64,000 nucleotides of DNA from Microthyrium microscopicum (GCA_010405405.1 MU004243.1:367340-431339); one strand, 5' to 3'; counted from the stretch's first letter, positions 22,044 to 32,910 are shown. Made by a program: numbers and translations. The notes: a model not told the origin generated them from the letters alone.

Positions 22044-22748
22044 CTAATTCGCTGGCGTTCTCGCTATAACCCACAGAAACACACCTGAATCTGCCGTGTC
22101 CTTTTGAACTTCTTGCTCAACAATTTCGAACTTGGCATCTTTCAGCTTTTGAAGAGTTCCTGCTTCACCCCATCCACTCCAAAACATCCACCCCTTTTCG
22201 TGGAGCCAGTTGGGAATCGAGGCTGCGGGCATGTCTACAGCAGAGAAGTTGGCAAGCAAATATCCTCCAGGTTTAAGCCATTTGATGATATTCTCGAGTA
22301 GCTTCGGTTGTTCCTCGCGAGGAAGATGGATGATACTGTAAAAGCCAAGGACAGCGTCAAGAGAGCCATCAGGAAAGGAAAGAGCCATCATGTCGCCTTC
22401 AACGAAAGTGACACGGTCAGCAGTCCCTGGGTCAATGTTGCTTTTTGCTATGGAGATCTGCGTGCTGGACATGTCATTTGCTGTGACGGTCATTTTCGGA
22501 TGAGTGAGGAGAGTTGTCGTGACTGGCTTTCCACCACCACATCCAAGCTCGAGGACCGCAGTAGGCTCCTTGGTATTCAATTTGGACAATAAGCTGTCCA
22601 GAAATTTGAGCCTGATTGTGTCATGATGTTTGTTCGTCCATGAGTTATAATCATTGGCTATAATGTCGTAAGAATCCTTGAGGCGGCTTTTGACATCCAC
22701 GGGAGTCTCAGCCGATGAAGCCATAGTGGGAGGTGTGGTAGAATTCAT
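22044..22748 (-). CDS. SAM-dependent methyltransferase (class I)
   Basis: A single minus-strand exon of 234 residues. SAM-binding motif I is VLELGCGGGKPVT, the acidic motif II region is VTANDMSSTQI, and motif III is GDMMALSFPDGSLDAVLGFYSIIHL. WLKPGGYLLANF follows, then a Trp-rich substrate region. The N-terminal YDIIANDYNSW is typical of small-molecule methyltransferases. The substrate cannot be predicted. A clearly related gene lies at 51389-52045. An alternative start at the second Met (MASSAETP) would shorten it by 8 residues. It is convergent with the chitinase-like gene, leaving almost no 3' spacer if that gene uses its last exon. Confidence 0.92.
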   Translation of the reverse strand: MNSTTPPTMASSAETPVDVKSRLKDSYDIIANDYNSWTNKHHDTIRLKFLDSLLSKLNTKEPTAVLELGCGGGKPVTTTLLTHPKMTVTANDMSSTQISIAKSNIDPGTADRVTFVEGDMMALSFPDGSLDAVLGFYSIIHLPREEQPKLLENIIKWLKPGGYLLANFSAVDMPAASIPNWLHEKGWMFWSGWGEAGTLQKLKDAKFEIVEQEVQKDTADSGVFLWVIARTPAN

Positions 22749-23357
22749 TGAAGTTTAATTGTGTAAAATAGTTCGCGTTTTGAGGCGGCTTAAAGTACGA
22801 GATAGCTGAAGCCAGAACAAGAGGAGCAGCTGGTACTGAGCAATGATCCTTGTAAATAGTCCTCGGTTATATCATCGCAGGACTGGCAATTCAATCACAA
22901 GCGGTAACCGGATACGGTCAACGTAACAGAAACAAAACGTAATACTACTTCTGAGGGATGCTACAGCTGCATTCCACTTAGCCTTTTATGGTACTTATCT
23001 GAGTCCATGCTACTCCGTACGCAGATTAGGTCACTCAATGGCTAGTCTCAAAAAGATATGAGACCAAACACAGTTATGTTTGAACATGAAGCTTTTAAGA
23101 ACAAAAGTGTTCAAGAGTTTGCATTGAAATCGACTATTGTAATGCAGAGGCAAATGAAGACTGTTATCTCAAATCTGAAGTATTTTCCAGCATACAATTC
23201 CATTCATTCATAAATTTTACGTGGAAGTCCTGCTCCTTTTTAAGATGTTGAAGATACATCAGCATCTCGGGTTGAGATCTTCAGAGAGGGTTGAACAATA
23301 GCCACTACTTGAAAGCGTCAGCTATTGCTTATGAGAAATCTTGCCGTTTTCTCACGA
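22749..23357. other. Intergenic, no gene seen
   Basis: About 600 bases of A/T-rich sequence between two minus-strand genes. It holds the methyltransferase promoter and the 3' flank of the next gene; no ORF is supported. Confidence 0.4.
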
Positions 23358-23648
23358 TCAATAGTCTTGACAAACGCCCTGTAAAGCTCCACCAGCATAA
23401 CTGCATGTTACACATCCTTCGTCAACACAGGTGTCATCAGCATAACATGGAATAGTAGAGCATTCCGCCCGCTTCTTCAACATCTCATGTGCCACGTTGT
23501 ATCTCTTGGACATGCCGTCTCGCTATTTTGTTGTTTTAGTTAAAAGTATGCTAGCATTTAGCAAGACACGGCTTACCTTCACCTCGGCAGCTGGCATAGC
23601 CAATACGCTGGAAATAAGTACAAGGAGGGAAATGATTGAGTAACGCAT
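23358..23648 (-). CDS. Small secreted cysteine-rich pro-protein (6 Cys)
   Basis: Two minus-strand exons, 23648-23577 and 23522-23358, encode 78 residues. Exon 1 is a signal peptide (MRYSIISLLVLISSVLAMPA); the 54-nt intron joins in phase 0. A short pro-region ends in the dibasic LKKR, a likely Kex2 cleavage site. The mature peptide of about 33 residues has six cysteines (AECSTIPCYADDTCV, then EGCVTCSY and GVCQDY), a spacing like knottin-type peptides. A TATA box sits about 140 bp upstream. No family name can be given. The structure is that of a processed secreted peptide, such as an effector-like or antimicrobial-type peptide; function is inference. Confidence 0.8.
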
Positions 23649-23784
23649 GATGGATTGATTGTAGTTTGAGGTGTTTGATCCTGGGGTGCCTTCAAGTGAC
23701 AGAGTGAATGGTTGCTAGGTAGGTTTATTGGATTTGTATGATGTTCACTTTGTGAATCGTATACTTCAAAGATTTATCAATAAA

Positions 23785-23794
23785 CTCTTTTATA
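23785..23794 (-). promoter_or_regulatory. TATA box of the small secreted peptide gene
   Basis: The minus-strand sequence TATAAAAGAG lies about 140 bases upstream of the ATG at 23648, a plausible distance for a fungal TATA element given a short leader. Confidence 0.55.
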
Positions 23795-24502
23795 GTACTG
23801 TATCTCTACGATTTTCTTTTTCTTAGAATTCTTATCAGCATCTTTTCTCGTCGAATGTTCATACAACAGTTCGGTGGTATTGCAGCGATCGGCATGAGAA
23901 CTCATTTTCTTTGGACGCCACTTCGCATTAGAACAGGGAAATGAAGTAATACTACAATGTGCTTTTATGCTGGCAGATAAGTCTGCAGGATTTGATTCTT
24001 CGGTCGACGATGATCATTTAGTCTCCTAACAGAAGTATGCACATTCGAAATGGAATTCTTTGAAGATCTGGACAAAAAGCACAACTTAAATACCTTGATT
24101 CATGCCATTGGGGCATTGGACCGTGAGGAACACAGCGTGTTTCCATATGAGGTATCAAGAGCGAGGGAGCGCTGAAGACAAGAGGCGGCACTCATACTCT
24201 TGGAATAAGGTAAGATTTGGTGCCGGGCTTAGATACTAGTTGTGCGAGAGCCTGTAGGTAATGAAGTTGGTGACGAAGTTGAATGGGAAGTCGAAAATGA
24301 CGAGGAGTAGAGTACGTAGTAACGACGATGAAAGTGGAGATTAGCGTGGCCAGGACTTTAACCCCGAGAAAAATTGATGACTTACAAAAACATCTACACC
24401 AGACCTATTTCCAGCTTGATCATCGCTTCAATCAAGCATTATATTCGTTAATTATGCGATGACCTTTTTCTCTTGAAACTTTCCTTCCTCAAGTCTTCCA
24501 TC
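23795..24502. other. Intergenic, no gene seen
   Basis: Divergent spacer between the small secreted peptide gene and MIA40. No ORF of note. Confidence 0.4.
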
Positions 24503-25576
24503 ATGATCCGCTCTTCGCCTACGACCACCCGCCTCCTGTCCGCTCTACGCCATCAATCACCCCGAAGCTCCTTTCGCGTTTCCCATGCACCAGCTCCTAG
24601 ACGATTCGCATCTACATCTCCAGCTTCAGCACCAAGCTCATGGCGTTCCTTTTTCGTACGACTCGGCCTAGCTGGTGGTGTGATATACTACTACAACACC
24701 AGCCCGGTATTCTCCAATGAGCCAGCCAGTATGTTGTCTCTTTGTCTCATCATACATCACAAAACTCCAGTTTACTAATCCCACTTTAGTGCTCCATATG
24801 GGCCCCGAGTCATCAGAATCTTCCCTTCCCACTCTAGAATCCATCGCTGCAAAAAAGCGCCAACAAACTCGCCAGGCGCAGACCGCCTCTTCTTCTGCAC
24901 TTGCACAGCCTGAATCAGCCAGTGGCATCTCCGATGGCGGCCCGCCTTTGGGTAGCGAAACACCGATAGGAGATCCTAGTGCGCTTGAGGATGAGGCTGG
25001 GCAACAGGGCGCGTTTAATCCAGAGACTGGCGAAATCAACTGGGACTGCCCATGCCTGGGAGGTATGGCACATGGGCCTTGTGGCGAAGAGTTCAAGGCT
25101 GCGTTTAGCTGTTTTGTGTACAGTGAAAACGAACCAAAAGGCATGGAGTGTGTAGACAAATTCAAGTACGTTTTCAATCTCGATTGTCAAGAGCAAAGCT
25201 AACATGACATAGGGGTATGCAGGATTGTTTTAGAGCGCACCCAGACGTGTATGGCGCGGAATTAGAGGATGATGAGGAAGCAGCAGATGCATCCGTTGAT
25301 CATGAAAAAGATAAAAAGACTGAGGGAGACGAAAATTCAAAGTCGAAAGATACAAAAAGTGTAGTGGATAAACCAGCGGCCGCGCCGGCTCCACTTGAAA
25401 GACCAAGTAAAACTACCCCAGAATCATCTGAAGATCGATCTATTCAAACGGTAGCCAAGGATGGTTTAAATGATGCATTGAAAAGCGCCAAGGAGTCTGT
25501 CACATCAGTTACTGACAGCGCAAAGGCCGAAGCGAGAGATTTTGCGCAAAAGTCGTCCGATAAATCCATGAAATGA
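24503..25576 (+). CDS. MIA40: Mitochondrial intermembrane space import receptor MIA40
   Basis: Three exons, 24503-24728, 24790-25165 and 25213-25576, encode 321 residues. The N-terminus is an Arg/Ser-rich matrix-targeting signal ([18 protein letters not shown]) followed by an inner-membrane anchor ([16 protein letters not shown]), as in fungal Mia40. The catalytic core has the redox-active CPC motif (WDCPCLGG, Cys162 and Cys164) and twin CX9C helices ([12 protein letters not shown] and [13 protein letters not shown]). The last intron falls inside the second helix. A long acidic, Lys/Ser-rich C-terminal tail follows. With Erv1, Mia40 oxidises and traps cysteine-rich proteins entering the intermembrane space. 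The start was set at the first ATG of the presequence. Confidence 0.95.
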
Positions 25577-25909
25577 GTCTGGAGCTGGCTTAATTCTCGA
25601 GCTTATGTATTGCCAGGCCTGAGAAATGATGGCATGGCTGTAAATTATGTACATTTAGTGTAATTGCAAGATATAGACTGGATCCAAGGGAAGACGAATA
25701 GCAGGATCCTCGAAAGATCTCTACTCTATCATGTGAAACATGAGGCAGGGTATATTCCTAGAGTGGAAAGTTGATTACTACATAATACCGTGAAACTGCC
25801 ATGAGCTTAAACGGTATGCTTCAATCAAAGCGCCAATGTACCATAATACCGATGCAAACAAAAGACATGTGCCGACCGCTCATCGTCGCCTATCAACTTC
25901 GCTGAACGA
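25577..25909. other. 3' spacer between convergent MIA40 and OM14 genes
   Basis: About 330 bases holding both 3' untranslated regions. Nothing else is seen. Confidence 0.4.
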
Positions 25910-26541
25910 TTACTTCTTTGGTGGGTATTTCTGGAACAGATATCTGCTTTGAGTTAGTAAAGCTTTAACCTCTAGAAATCACCGTTACTTACTGGGTAGC
26001 ATAAAAGTCCGCAACGCCAAATACACCCAAGATTGCGGCACCAAATCCGACAACCTTCCATGTCAATTCGCCTACGCGATACTTGGTGTACGCGCCGTAT
26101 CCCAATGCTCCAAAAAGAGCTACAGACAACAAGGTATTTCCGATGACGACGGGGTTGTCTGCATTGTCGCGCACACGATTGCCGCCGGTCCGGGCCTGGT
26201 CTCGGAGCGACTTGGCCTTTGCCTTAGCCTTTGCTTCTGCTTGTCGGGCCTTGTCTTCGGTTTCGCGCTCAATGCGATCGGCTTGCGTGCTGGTCTTGAT
26301 GTCTTGCGACTCAAAGTTGCTGGGGACTGACGAGATGTGCGGGGAGTCCACGTCAACAAGCGAGCTGGTGGAAGTGGATTCGGTGTTCACGAGTTCAGGA
26401 ACTGGGTTGGCCCGAGCCTGTAGCGGGTTAGACGAAGCTCTTGAGAGGAACCGACGGAATGTGCCAAAGCTGGCATGGGAGAAGACTTACCTCTTCAGGA
26501 GTCTGCTCAGAATTCTTGGCGGCAATATCAGCGTACGACAT
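25910..26541 (-). CDS. OM14: Mitochondrial outer membrane protein OM14-like
   Basis: Three minus-strand exons, 26541-26491, 26417-25993 and 25943-25910, encode 169 residues. The N-terminus MSYADIAAKNSEQTPEE and the C-terminal hydrophobic block are characteristic of the fungal OM14 family. A charged Ala/Lys/Arg helix (DKARQAEAKAKAKAKSLRDQ) precedes membrane segments (GNTLLSVALFGALGYGAY and VVGFGAAILGVFGVADFY). The last exon adds QYLFQKYPPKK; its intron contains a perfect ACTAAC branch point, so reading straight on to the stop at 25989 would be wrong. OM14 is an abundant outer-membrane protein, reported in yeast as a receptor for the ribosome-associated NAC complex. It is convergent with MIA40. 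Confidence 0.88.
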
Positions 26542-27296
26542 GTTGGGCGGGAATTGAGATAATTGTGAGAGGGTATGTGGGCGAAGAAGGTGAGGAGGAA
26601 GAATCTGTTATCGTAGAAGCCTTAGACTATCAAGACAAGATCATGAGACACATGCCAAGACAGACCTTGGTGGAGGTTGGTCGTTATTCCTGCTGCAAAA
26701 TTCGCCTGCGTCATTGTCTTGGCACTTGGTGCACGGACTGTTGACTTTTCCCCCAACACCAAACTTGGTATCGCGAAGCCCCTTTTCCTTTGCTTTCCCA
26801 TACTTCATGATTACTTCTCCATCAGGCTGTGCTTTGAGCAGAGCACATACCATTATTTTGCTCGTATTACACTCTTTCTGATCCCTTGCTCCAACTTTGT
26901 TTATGCAATCGTCCTATACATGCGCTTGAAGTGCACATGGTGAGCCATGAGTCTCATACAACTTCTAGCAGCTTGTATACCTAGGTTGAGTATGATTGAA
27001 AATGATTGACATAAATCAAAAGCGTGCTTTATGCGTAGTAATCTGCCTTGAAGCGAGAATGAAGAGGCAAGATTCCGGGCGTACGAGGTCTTGGTAAAAT
27101 AATCTTGTGAAATCTACTAAACTTAGAGCGCAAGATCCGATGGTAACAGCCTTGTCAGGTTGCATCTCATCCTTAGATCTTCTCCTAGCTATTCAGTCAT
27201 TGAAAGTTCAGCAGCTATCGATGACGTAAATATATAACTTGGACTGTGTCTGGCTTAATAACTGTCTCATAGTTTCATCTTCTTCCTCTATTTACA
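26542..27296. other. Divergent intergenic region
   Basis: No supported gene. A TATATAACT element at 27231-27239 lies about 60 bases before the ATG at 27297 and may be its TATA box. Confidence 0.4.
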
Positions 27297-28199
27297 ATGG
27301 CATTTCAGAGTCTTCGAGCTCGAATGCAGCATCTATCTAATCGAGAACTGCGAGTAATAGACCATGTTCATCTTTGGTTGAATGTTCTACTTTTCATCTG
27401 TTTGCTTGCTATATTTTTCACACTAGGTTTGGATATGCTCTTATTCCGCCTTTTCCATCGTGGATGGCAGAATGCGCACTTGACAGGGATAGCTGCGATC
27501 ATGGCTTGCTCCTATCATACAAAGTCCTTGATCCTTTGTGACAATGCTAACGCGACGACTAGATCACCGTGGTACTTGTCTATGCTTGCGGTTCTTGTTG
27601 CTGTCTGTGCGGTGTGAAATGTAGGAATCGAGTAGACGAGAGAGGTTATCTCACTGGTATACAAGACATAGTTATATTGTTTCCAATGTACTTGGCACTT
27701 GTTGTCCTCTTCGGCCTTGAGGGACTTCCTGTCTCTTGTCAAAAGGTTATGTACTACGATGATTCGGAGCATCATGGCAAGCGAAGCGTGACTACACGAT
27801 CCCTTAACTTCACTGACTGTGGCGGATTTATGGGGGTATTCTATCCTGCACAGAGTGGGCAAAAGTTATAACTCTTGCGGGCCATCGCCCGCGGACATGG
27901 TTCAGACGTTCAGCTCCGCATGCGTAATACTGCAGGGAGGATATGCCACGGTACTTGTTGCGTTGTATGGGCGCAATTCAAACTCTCAAAAACGCGATCG
28001 GTTAACCAGATACATATCTTGCAGAGGACTTCTCATACCAATTGCAACCGCATCTTGGACAGTGGCTCATAACCGTTTGCGCCATACAGTTGTACCTGCT
28101 CATGGGGATCAGTCTATGCTCGATCGTTCAGAAACTACAAATGTAGTCCTGCCAGGAGGAGAGCCGGAAGGAATAGAACGAATACGAGCAATACACTAA
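27297..28199 (+). CDS. Multi-spanning membrane protein, exon structure unresolved
   Basis: Three open stretches in two frames look coding. 27297-27523 begins with ATG and has a strong helix (LWLNVLLFICLLAIFFTLGL). 27563-27760 follows an excellent branch point and acceptor (GCTAAC...ACTAG) and holds two helices (TVVLVYACGSCCCLC and VILFPMYLALVVLFGLEG). 27850-28199 has another (FSSACVILQGGYATVLVALYG) and ends in a soluble tail. I could not find a donor whose phase joins the first to the second, nor one for the second to the third. Either an unusual donor is used or the gene carries a frameshift. About four membrane helices in total. No family is recognised, and the boundaries are those of the region, not a solved CDS. 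Confidence 0.45.
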
Positions 28200-28968
28200 C
28201 ATGTCTACCCCATTGCTACAATTGAATGAAAGAACAATACCATGAAAAGTATTAATCTTAATGTTTTTGTTTCTTTTGCACGTTGTTGAACTCGTACCTT
28301 GTAAACCATTGAAGCATATTTCGACATGAACAGTCACGTTTTGCGTGCTTTAGAATAGCAAGGATATAAATTTGTTCTGTCTCAATAAACGTGTTTCAAA
28401 CTTATTACCTTGCCATATTCAATCAAAGCTTCTAGATCAACCTATAGAAACAATTCAGTACCTCCGAGAAACTGGCCGAATAGTCTCAAAAACAGCTCTT
28501 GAGACTCGCTAAACAGCTGCTTCAAACAGTTTGTTGTTTACTCCATGGTTCATGAATATTCTCAGCGAATCAACAGTCGTCTTCTACAACATGTGGAAGC
28601 CCCAATTGGTCGCGTACAATTAATGAAAAAGAGACTCGGCCGGATTGACCTACTTACCAGTAGATACTTCGAAAGGCAACTGCAACAGATTAATAACCTA
28701 CGACCTTGGCTCCTATCTAGAGACCATGACGGGTTAAATGGAATTCCAACCCCTGGTTTTAAGGATTCCGAATTGCTGACTAACGCCCTGCAACCGCAAA
28801 GGGGTGGTTCGCAGCATCTCCACCTCCAACTTTTTCTCCACTTTCGAACACTCTTGAGTCTTGCCGGATTGTGGGACAAGAGATAACGTTTCTCAAGGTT
28901 TCAAGATGATCCGCGGCTTTTTAGCCTGCGCAAACCATTAATCAAGGAGACTTTTGGTGAAATTTGAC
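28200..28968. other. Intergenic, overlapping ORFs without support
   Basis: ORFs of 105-113 codons lie on both strands at 28545-28886. Neither has recognisable similarity or a splice context; I read this as promoter and leader of the zinc-finger gene. Confidence 0.4.
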
Positions 28969-31421
28969 ATGACGCCGACGCGCACGCATGCAGAGGGCAT
29001 GCCCCACAGGAAGCTTGCTTGTCAAGTTTGTGGCACTGTTTACGCCAAAAAAGAACATTTAGAGGCAAGTCATTTTCAAGCAACATTTTCAAGCCATATC
29101 AGTGTTAACTGGTCACCAGAGGCACACCCGAATACGTAAGACTCGGCCCATGATTTAAGGTGACGCCAATGCTTACCATGTTATGCCCATCGCAGATACT
29201 GGTGATAAGCCATTTTCTTGTTCGATATGCGGACGAGCCTTTAGCCGTCAGGACTCTTTGGCACGACACAAAGGTCTGCATCAACGCCAGCGGCCTGGTC
29301 GAGCCCCAAGCAAATCTTCCCAGGAAAGGACGACGCGTGAGAGGGATCTCCCTCAGCCTTCAGTTGCTCAAAATCCTTTGAATAAGCAGATTCGTAGCAC
29401 GCCTTCAGCTACTACAGACTTCAATTCGATCTCCTCCGAAGGTGGAAATATCGGATTGAACAGAACTCCAATTCCAGATCCACAGCTGATGTGGCCCGAC
29501 TTGGAACACCTGTATCAAAGTGTGATAAGCTATGATACTCCAACACAACCTCAACCAGAGTTAGATCCGTTACAGTTTCCTACGACTGAGCCGGGCCATT
29601 TTGGAGTTGCCTTGCATGGATTCCATTCATCCGCAGGAATTTTAGACCAGAACGGTGGACTCATCACTCAACAAAGACCGCAGGCTGTACATTATGTTAG
29701 CCGTATGGTATCGGCCGCAGTATGTCTAAGTTGCTCTCGTAGGATAGATTTGTGATCGATTACTAAAACTTCGCAGTCAGAACAAGTCAACGAAGAAATC
29801 AACGCTTCTTCAATAACTTCCAGATTCTTCGATGAGTGCTTACATATGTACTTTACACGCTTTAATCGAACATTCCCAATTCTTCATCAGCCAACCTTTG
29901 TACTAAATGACTGCACACACCCACTCTTATTGAATGCAATTGCATTAGGCTCACTATATCTCGGAACTCCCGATGCTGTCGCGAAAGTGCGTTTGAGCAA
30001 CTGTTCCTCGATCATATAAATAGATTTTAACGATAATATTAGGGCGAAGCATTATGGCGACTGGCACACACGGCCGTTGCAACATCCTGGCAAAGCTTGA
30101 TTCAACATCGTGGGCAGTACGATTCGTGCAGTGGCATTCAGTTGGTGCTGACAGCACTTCTTGGGCAAACTTATGCCTATTTGTCCCGAGTAAGTACTGG
30201 TATTGGCTACTATTGAGACCATACTGACTGCTCCAGAATCGTGCCCTCAGAACTACTGGTCATGTTTTCCACTCCCTTGGCTTTTTCTGGGCGAGACATA
30301 CAGGAATGTTGGACGTACCGCCGATAATCCTTCAAGAGGTACCTTCGAAAGATGCCCCAAGAGCTGAAAAAACACATCGATGGCAAATATGGGCTGCCAA
30401 CGAGATACAGAGACGAGCCATTCTAGGTCACTACATACTTGACGGGCAAATTGCGACTTTAGCCTGCAATCCAACAACCGAAAGACATGCGTCCAACAAG
30501 CTTACGTTTCCCATTGACGAGGATGCATTCGCAGCAGAAACAGTGGAAGAGTGGCTGTCAAAAATGAAAGTAGACGAGCTAGGACGTGACAACAGCTTCA
30601 GCGCGTTGTTCGTCAGGCTATTCTCGCCGAATGCCGATTATACGGCCATCACTCAGCAAGCCACTCCGATATCACTGAGAGTTATTTTAGAGGGCATACA
30701 GTCCATTGCACAAGAGTCTCGAGGTTCACCAACCTCTATTCTGGGTGTTCCTTCTGCTGAAGATATCAAGTTTGCCTTGAGTAAGACATTTGATATAATC
30801 ACAACAAGTCCACAAGTTCCAGAAATTGATAGACTGGAAGCAATCGTGAGGTGGCACGGGATCTGTTTGGATTTTGAGGTGGATGCAGCCGCAATGTGTC
30901 GAGCCTTGTGTGCCCAATACGGCGTTCCGCAAAATATATTCCATGGGGGTGTCCCTCTTAGGTATTTCCAGACAGATCTGAGAACATGGGCGCGGACCAA
31001 GAGTGCACGCAAGGCGCTTCTCCACGCAATAACAATGGTGGAGATTATCGAACAATTACCTCAAGGGCGTTCTAATGATATACACCTTCCCGCATCCTTA
31101 TTTGCAGCTGCAACGGTTTATACGGCGTTTTCTCTTGGAGGGGAATCTACCGTCGTTCTTCCTACAATCATTCCTTGGAGAGATGTGGATTCTGTGGGGA
31201 ATGGTACAGAAAGCATGGAACAGCCGCTGCACGACAGCATACATACCTTGGACAAGTATCTTAATCAGCTTCCTCTGACCAATAGTATTCTCACTCGGAG
31301 AAAAAACCTGCTATACGAATTAGGCTTTGTACCAAAGATGTTGCGGTGCATCGCGGAGCAGTGGGGAATTGCCTATGAGATGGCAGCAATCGTGGACCGG
31401 TGGGTCGCGACTTTTCGGTAG
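28969..31421 (+). CDS. C2H2 zinc-finger transcription factor with fungal MHR domain
   Basis: Six exons, 28969-29064, 29120-29135, 29196-29719, 29777-29986, 30043-30189 and 30237-31421, encode 725 residues. Two C2H2 fingers lie at residues 18-61: CQVCGTVYAKKEHLERHTRIH and CSICGRAFSRQDSLARHKGLH. The second half of the first finger is encoded by a 16-nt exon behind an intron starting GCAAGT (a GC-AG intron with a GTTAACT branch point); without it the first finger has no histidine pair. A Ser/Pro-rich linker leads to a fungal-specific transcription factor (MHR) domain from about residue 220 (FFDECLHMYFTRFNRTFPILHQPTF), continuing to the C-terminus. It is a nuclear DNA-binding regulator. Its neighbours suggest it may control aromatic-compound genes. 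Confidence 0.9.
29120..29135 (+). other. 16-nt microexon completing the first zinc finger
   Basis: AGGCACACCCGAATAC encodes RHTRI plus the first base of the second His codon. It is flanked upstream by CACCAG and downstream by a GTAAGA donor. Both adjoining phases fit exactly, and the product has canonical C-X2-C-X12-H-X3-H spacing. Confidence 0.85.
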
Positions 31422-32102
31422 GTTACTCAAGTAGCCTGTGTATAAATATTTCAGATCCTGTCAAACAATCAAATAAAGCCAGCTTGGCTTTCCCTACCCA
31501 AATCATACAAGCGTTTATAGGCGTAGAAACAGTTAGACACGGAACACCCGAGCTACTCTGGGAGTCTGGGGATACTCTCTCGCATTTGGTGCAAAAGGAG
31601 AAGAGCGATTAAAACAAAATCTCCAATCCCCACAATCTCCACAACAAGCTAATGATGATTACCAGTACATACGGTGGATATATTTAGGCCTTGATGCACC
31701 GTTGGGTTGAATATATGTTCAAGCTCTCGATATGCTGTGAATTCGATATTAGTATTGATACGTCAGGTCAACAATTGAAGCCCTCGGGCAGATGCCAGCC
31801 TCTTGTTCAGGCTATGTTTTTTGATCAGTAAGGTTATGCGTCCTCATAAAGGAGAAAGGCGCAGAACCCCTTGAATTTATTGGCTTTTAAGATCGCCATT
31901 CTAACATCATTGTGTGTAGTAGGGTAACAATACATAGGTAAGTACTTCTTATTGTCAACCGGTTTACCTACAGGTACTACCCACAGGTAGCACCAAGAAT
32001 TTTAGATATTATTAGCTTGTGGAAAAATCTCTTTCACTGCTTGGCATATTAAATAATACGCATCGAAATGTGGTATGTACAATTTCTCCGTGAGATTAGA
32101 AG
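31422..32102. other. 3' spacer of convergent genes
   Basis: A 50-codon open stretch (31457-31612) follows an acceptor-like TTTCAG at 31451-31454, but no in-phase donor was found to join it to the transcription factor. Otherwise A/T-rich with no gene seen. Confidence 0.4.
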
Positions 32103-32822
32103 CTAGATGTTGGCTGCACCAGCTTTTGAGTACTTCTTATATAATTCTGGTAACTGGCTTCCCAAGATTGACATTTCTTCAGATGCATGCTGTAGCAAAC
32201 CGCGGGCAAGGGAGGGATCAATTAGCTTTGCACGCTCTTCTACCGTTGTCCAGAGCGGTTGGCCGTCAATAGGCTCGAGATCACCTAGCCAGAACCTTGA
32301 ACGCATTCGGCAGCCATCAGCAGTATCCTGCACGAGATGTATAAGATGTCCGAGCCGCATCCTCCCCCCAGATTCATCGTCCCATGCATTGACAGTACCG
32401 CAAACAGCGGTGGAGTAATTGTTGATCTTGAACTCTTCTTTCCAGTTAGCACCAAAATAGGATCCAGGATCTAGAAATGAGATTGCCAAACTCGACGTCT
32501 GAGGTCCAATTTGTTCTTTCACAAGATGTGTTCCTCCAATGTAGGTCGAGTTGTTATCCCTTGGGCCATCCCAATCGCTAAAGAAGTGATCTCTTGGATG
32601 CCACCACTTGTATTGTTCTGTTGTGTGGATGAAGCCAAACCACCAATCGATCATTTTGCCGGAGGCGCCTTTCATGTATGTGTGCGCCGCAACATGGTGC
32701 ATCCCATCAGAAGTGACGGCATAACCCGCTTCGAAGGGCAAGTAATCATTGGACAGTAGTAAATTGGCGTCTCTGAGGAGGATTGGGTGGGCCTGGCCCA
32801 AAGGTTCATAGTTGGTAGCCAT
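32103..32822 (-). CDS. DAPG hydrolase (PhlG)-like protein
   Basis: A single minus-strand exon of 239 residues from the preferred ATG at 32822 (MATNYEPLG; an upstream ATG would add four). The segment MHHVAAHTYMKG, then MIDWWFGF and EQYKWWHPRDHFF, matches the 2,4-diacetylphloroglucinol hydrolase family. PhlG is a zinc enzyme that cleaves the C-C bond of an acetyl group on a phloroglucinol ring. Candidate ligands here are the His/Glu residues in those motifs and in GHLIHLVQD, though I cannot map them one by one. Fungal homologues are largely uncharacterised and probably act on acylated aromatics or polyketides. It lies beside an aromatic hydroxylase. No signal peptide is seen. Confidence 0.8.
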   Translation of the reverse strand: MATNYEPLGQAHPILLRDANLLLSNDYLPFEAGYAVTSDGMHHVAAHTYMKGASGKMIDWWFGFIHTTEQYKWWHPRDHFFSDWDGPRDNNSTYIGGTHLVKEQIGPQTSSLAISFLDPGSYFGANWKEEFKINNYSTAVCGTVNAWDDESGGRMRLGHLIHLVQDTADGCRMRSRFWLGDLEPIDGQPLWTTVEERAKLIDPSLARGLLQHASEEMSILGSQLPELYKKYSKAGAANI

Positions 32823-32904
32823 ACTGTAGAACAAGTGAGGTTGAATTTGGATTTAATGTGAAGTTTAGTCCGGCGAGATGAACCAGTGACAGGGACGGAT
32901 GTAT

Positions 32905-32910
32905 ATTATA
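32905..32910 (-). promoter_or_regulatory. TATA-like element of the PhlG-like gene
   Basis: TATAAT on the minus strand, within CCTTTATAATATAC, lies about 85 bases upstream of the ATG at 32822. Confidence 0.4.

Noticed and set aside
28545-28886. 113-codon plus-strand ORF before the zinc-finger gene
   Set aside because: An equally long ORF lies on the opposite strand, with no homology or splice evidence for either.
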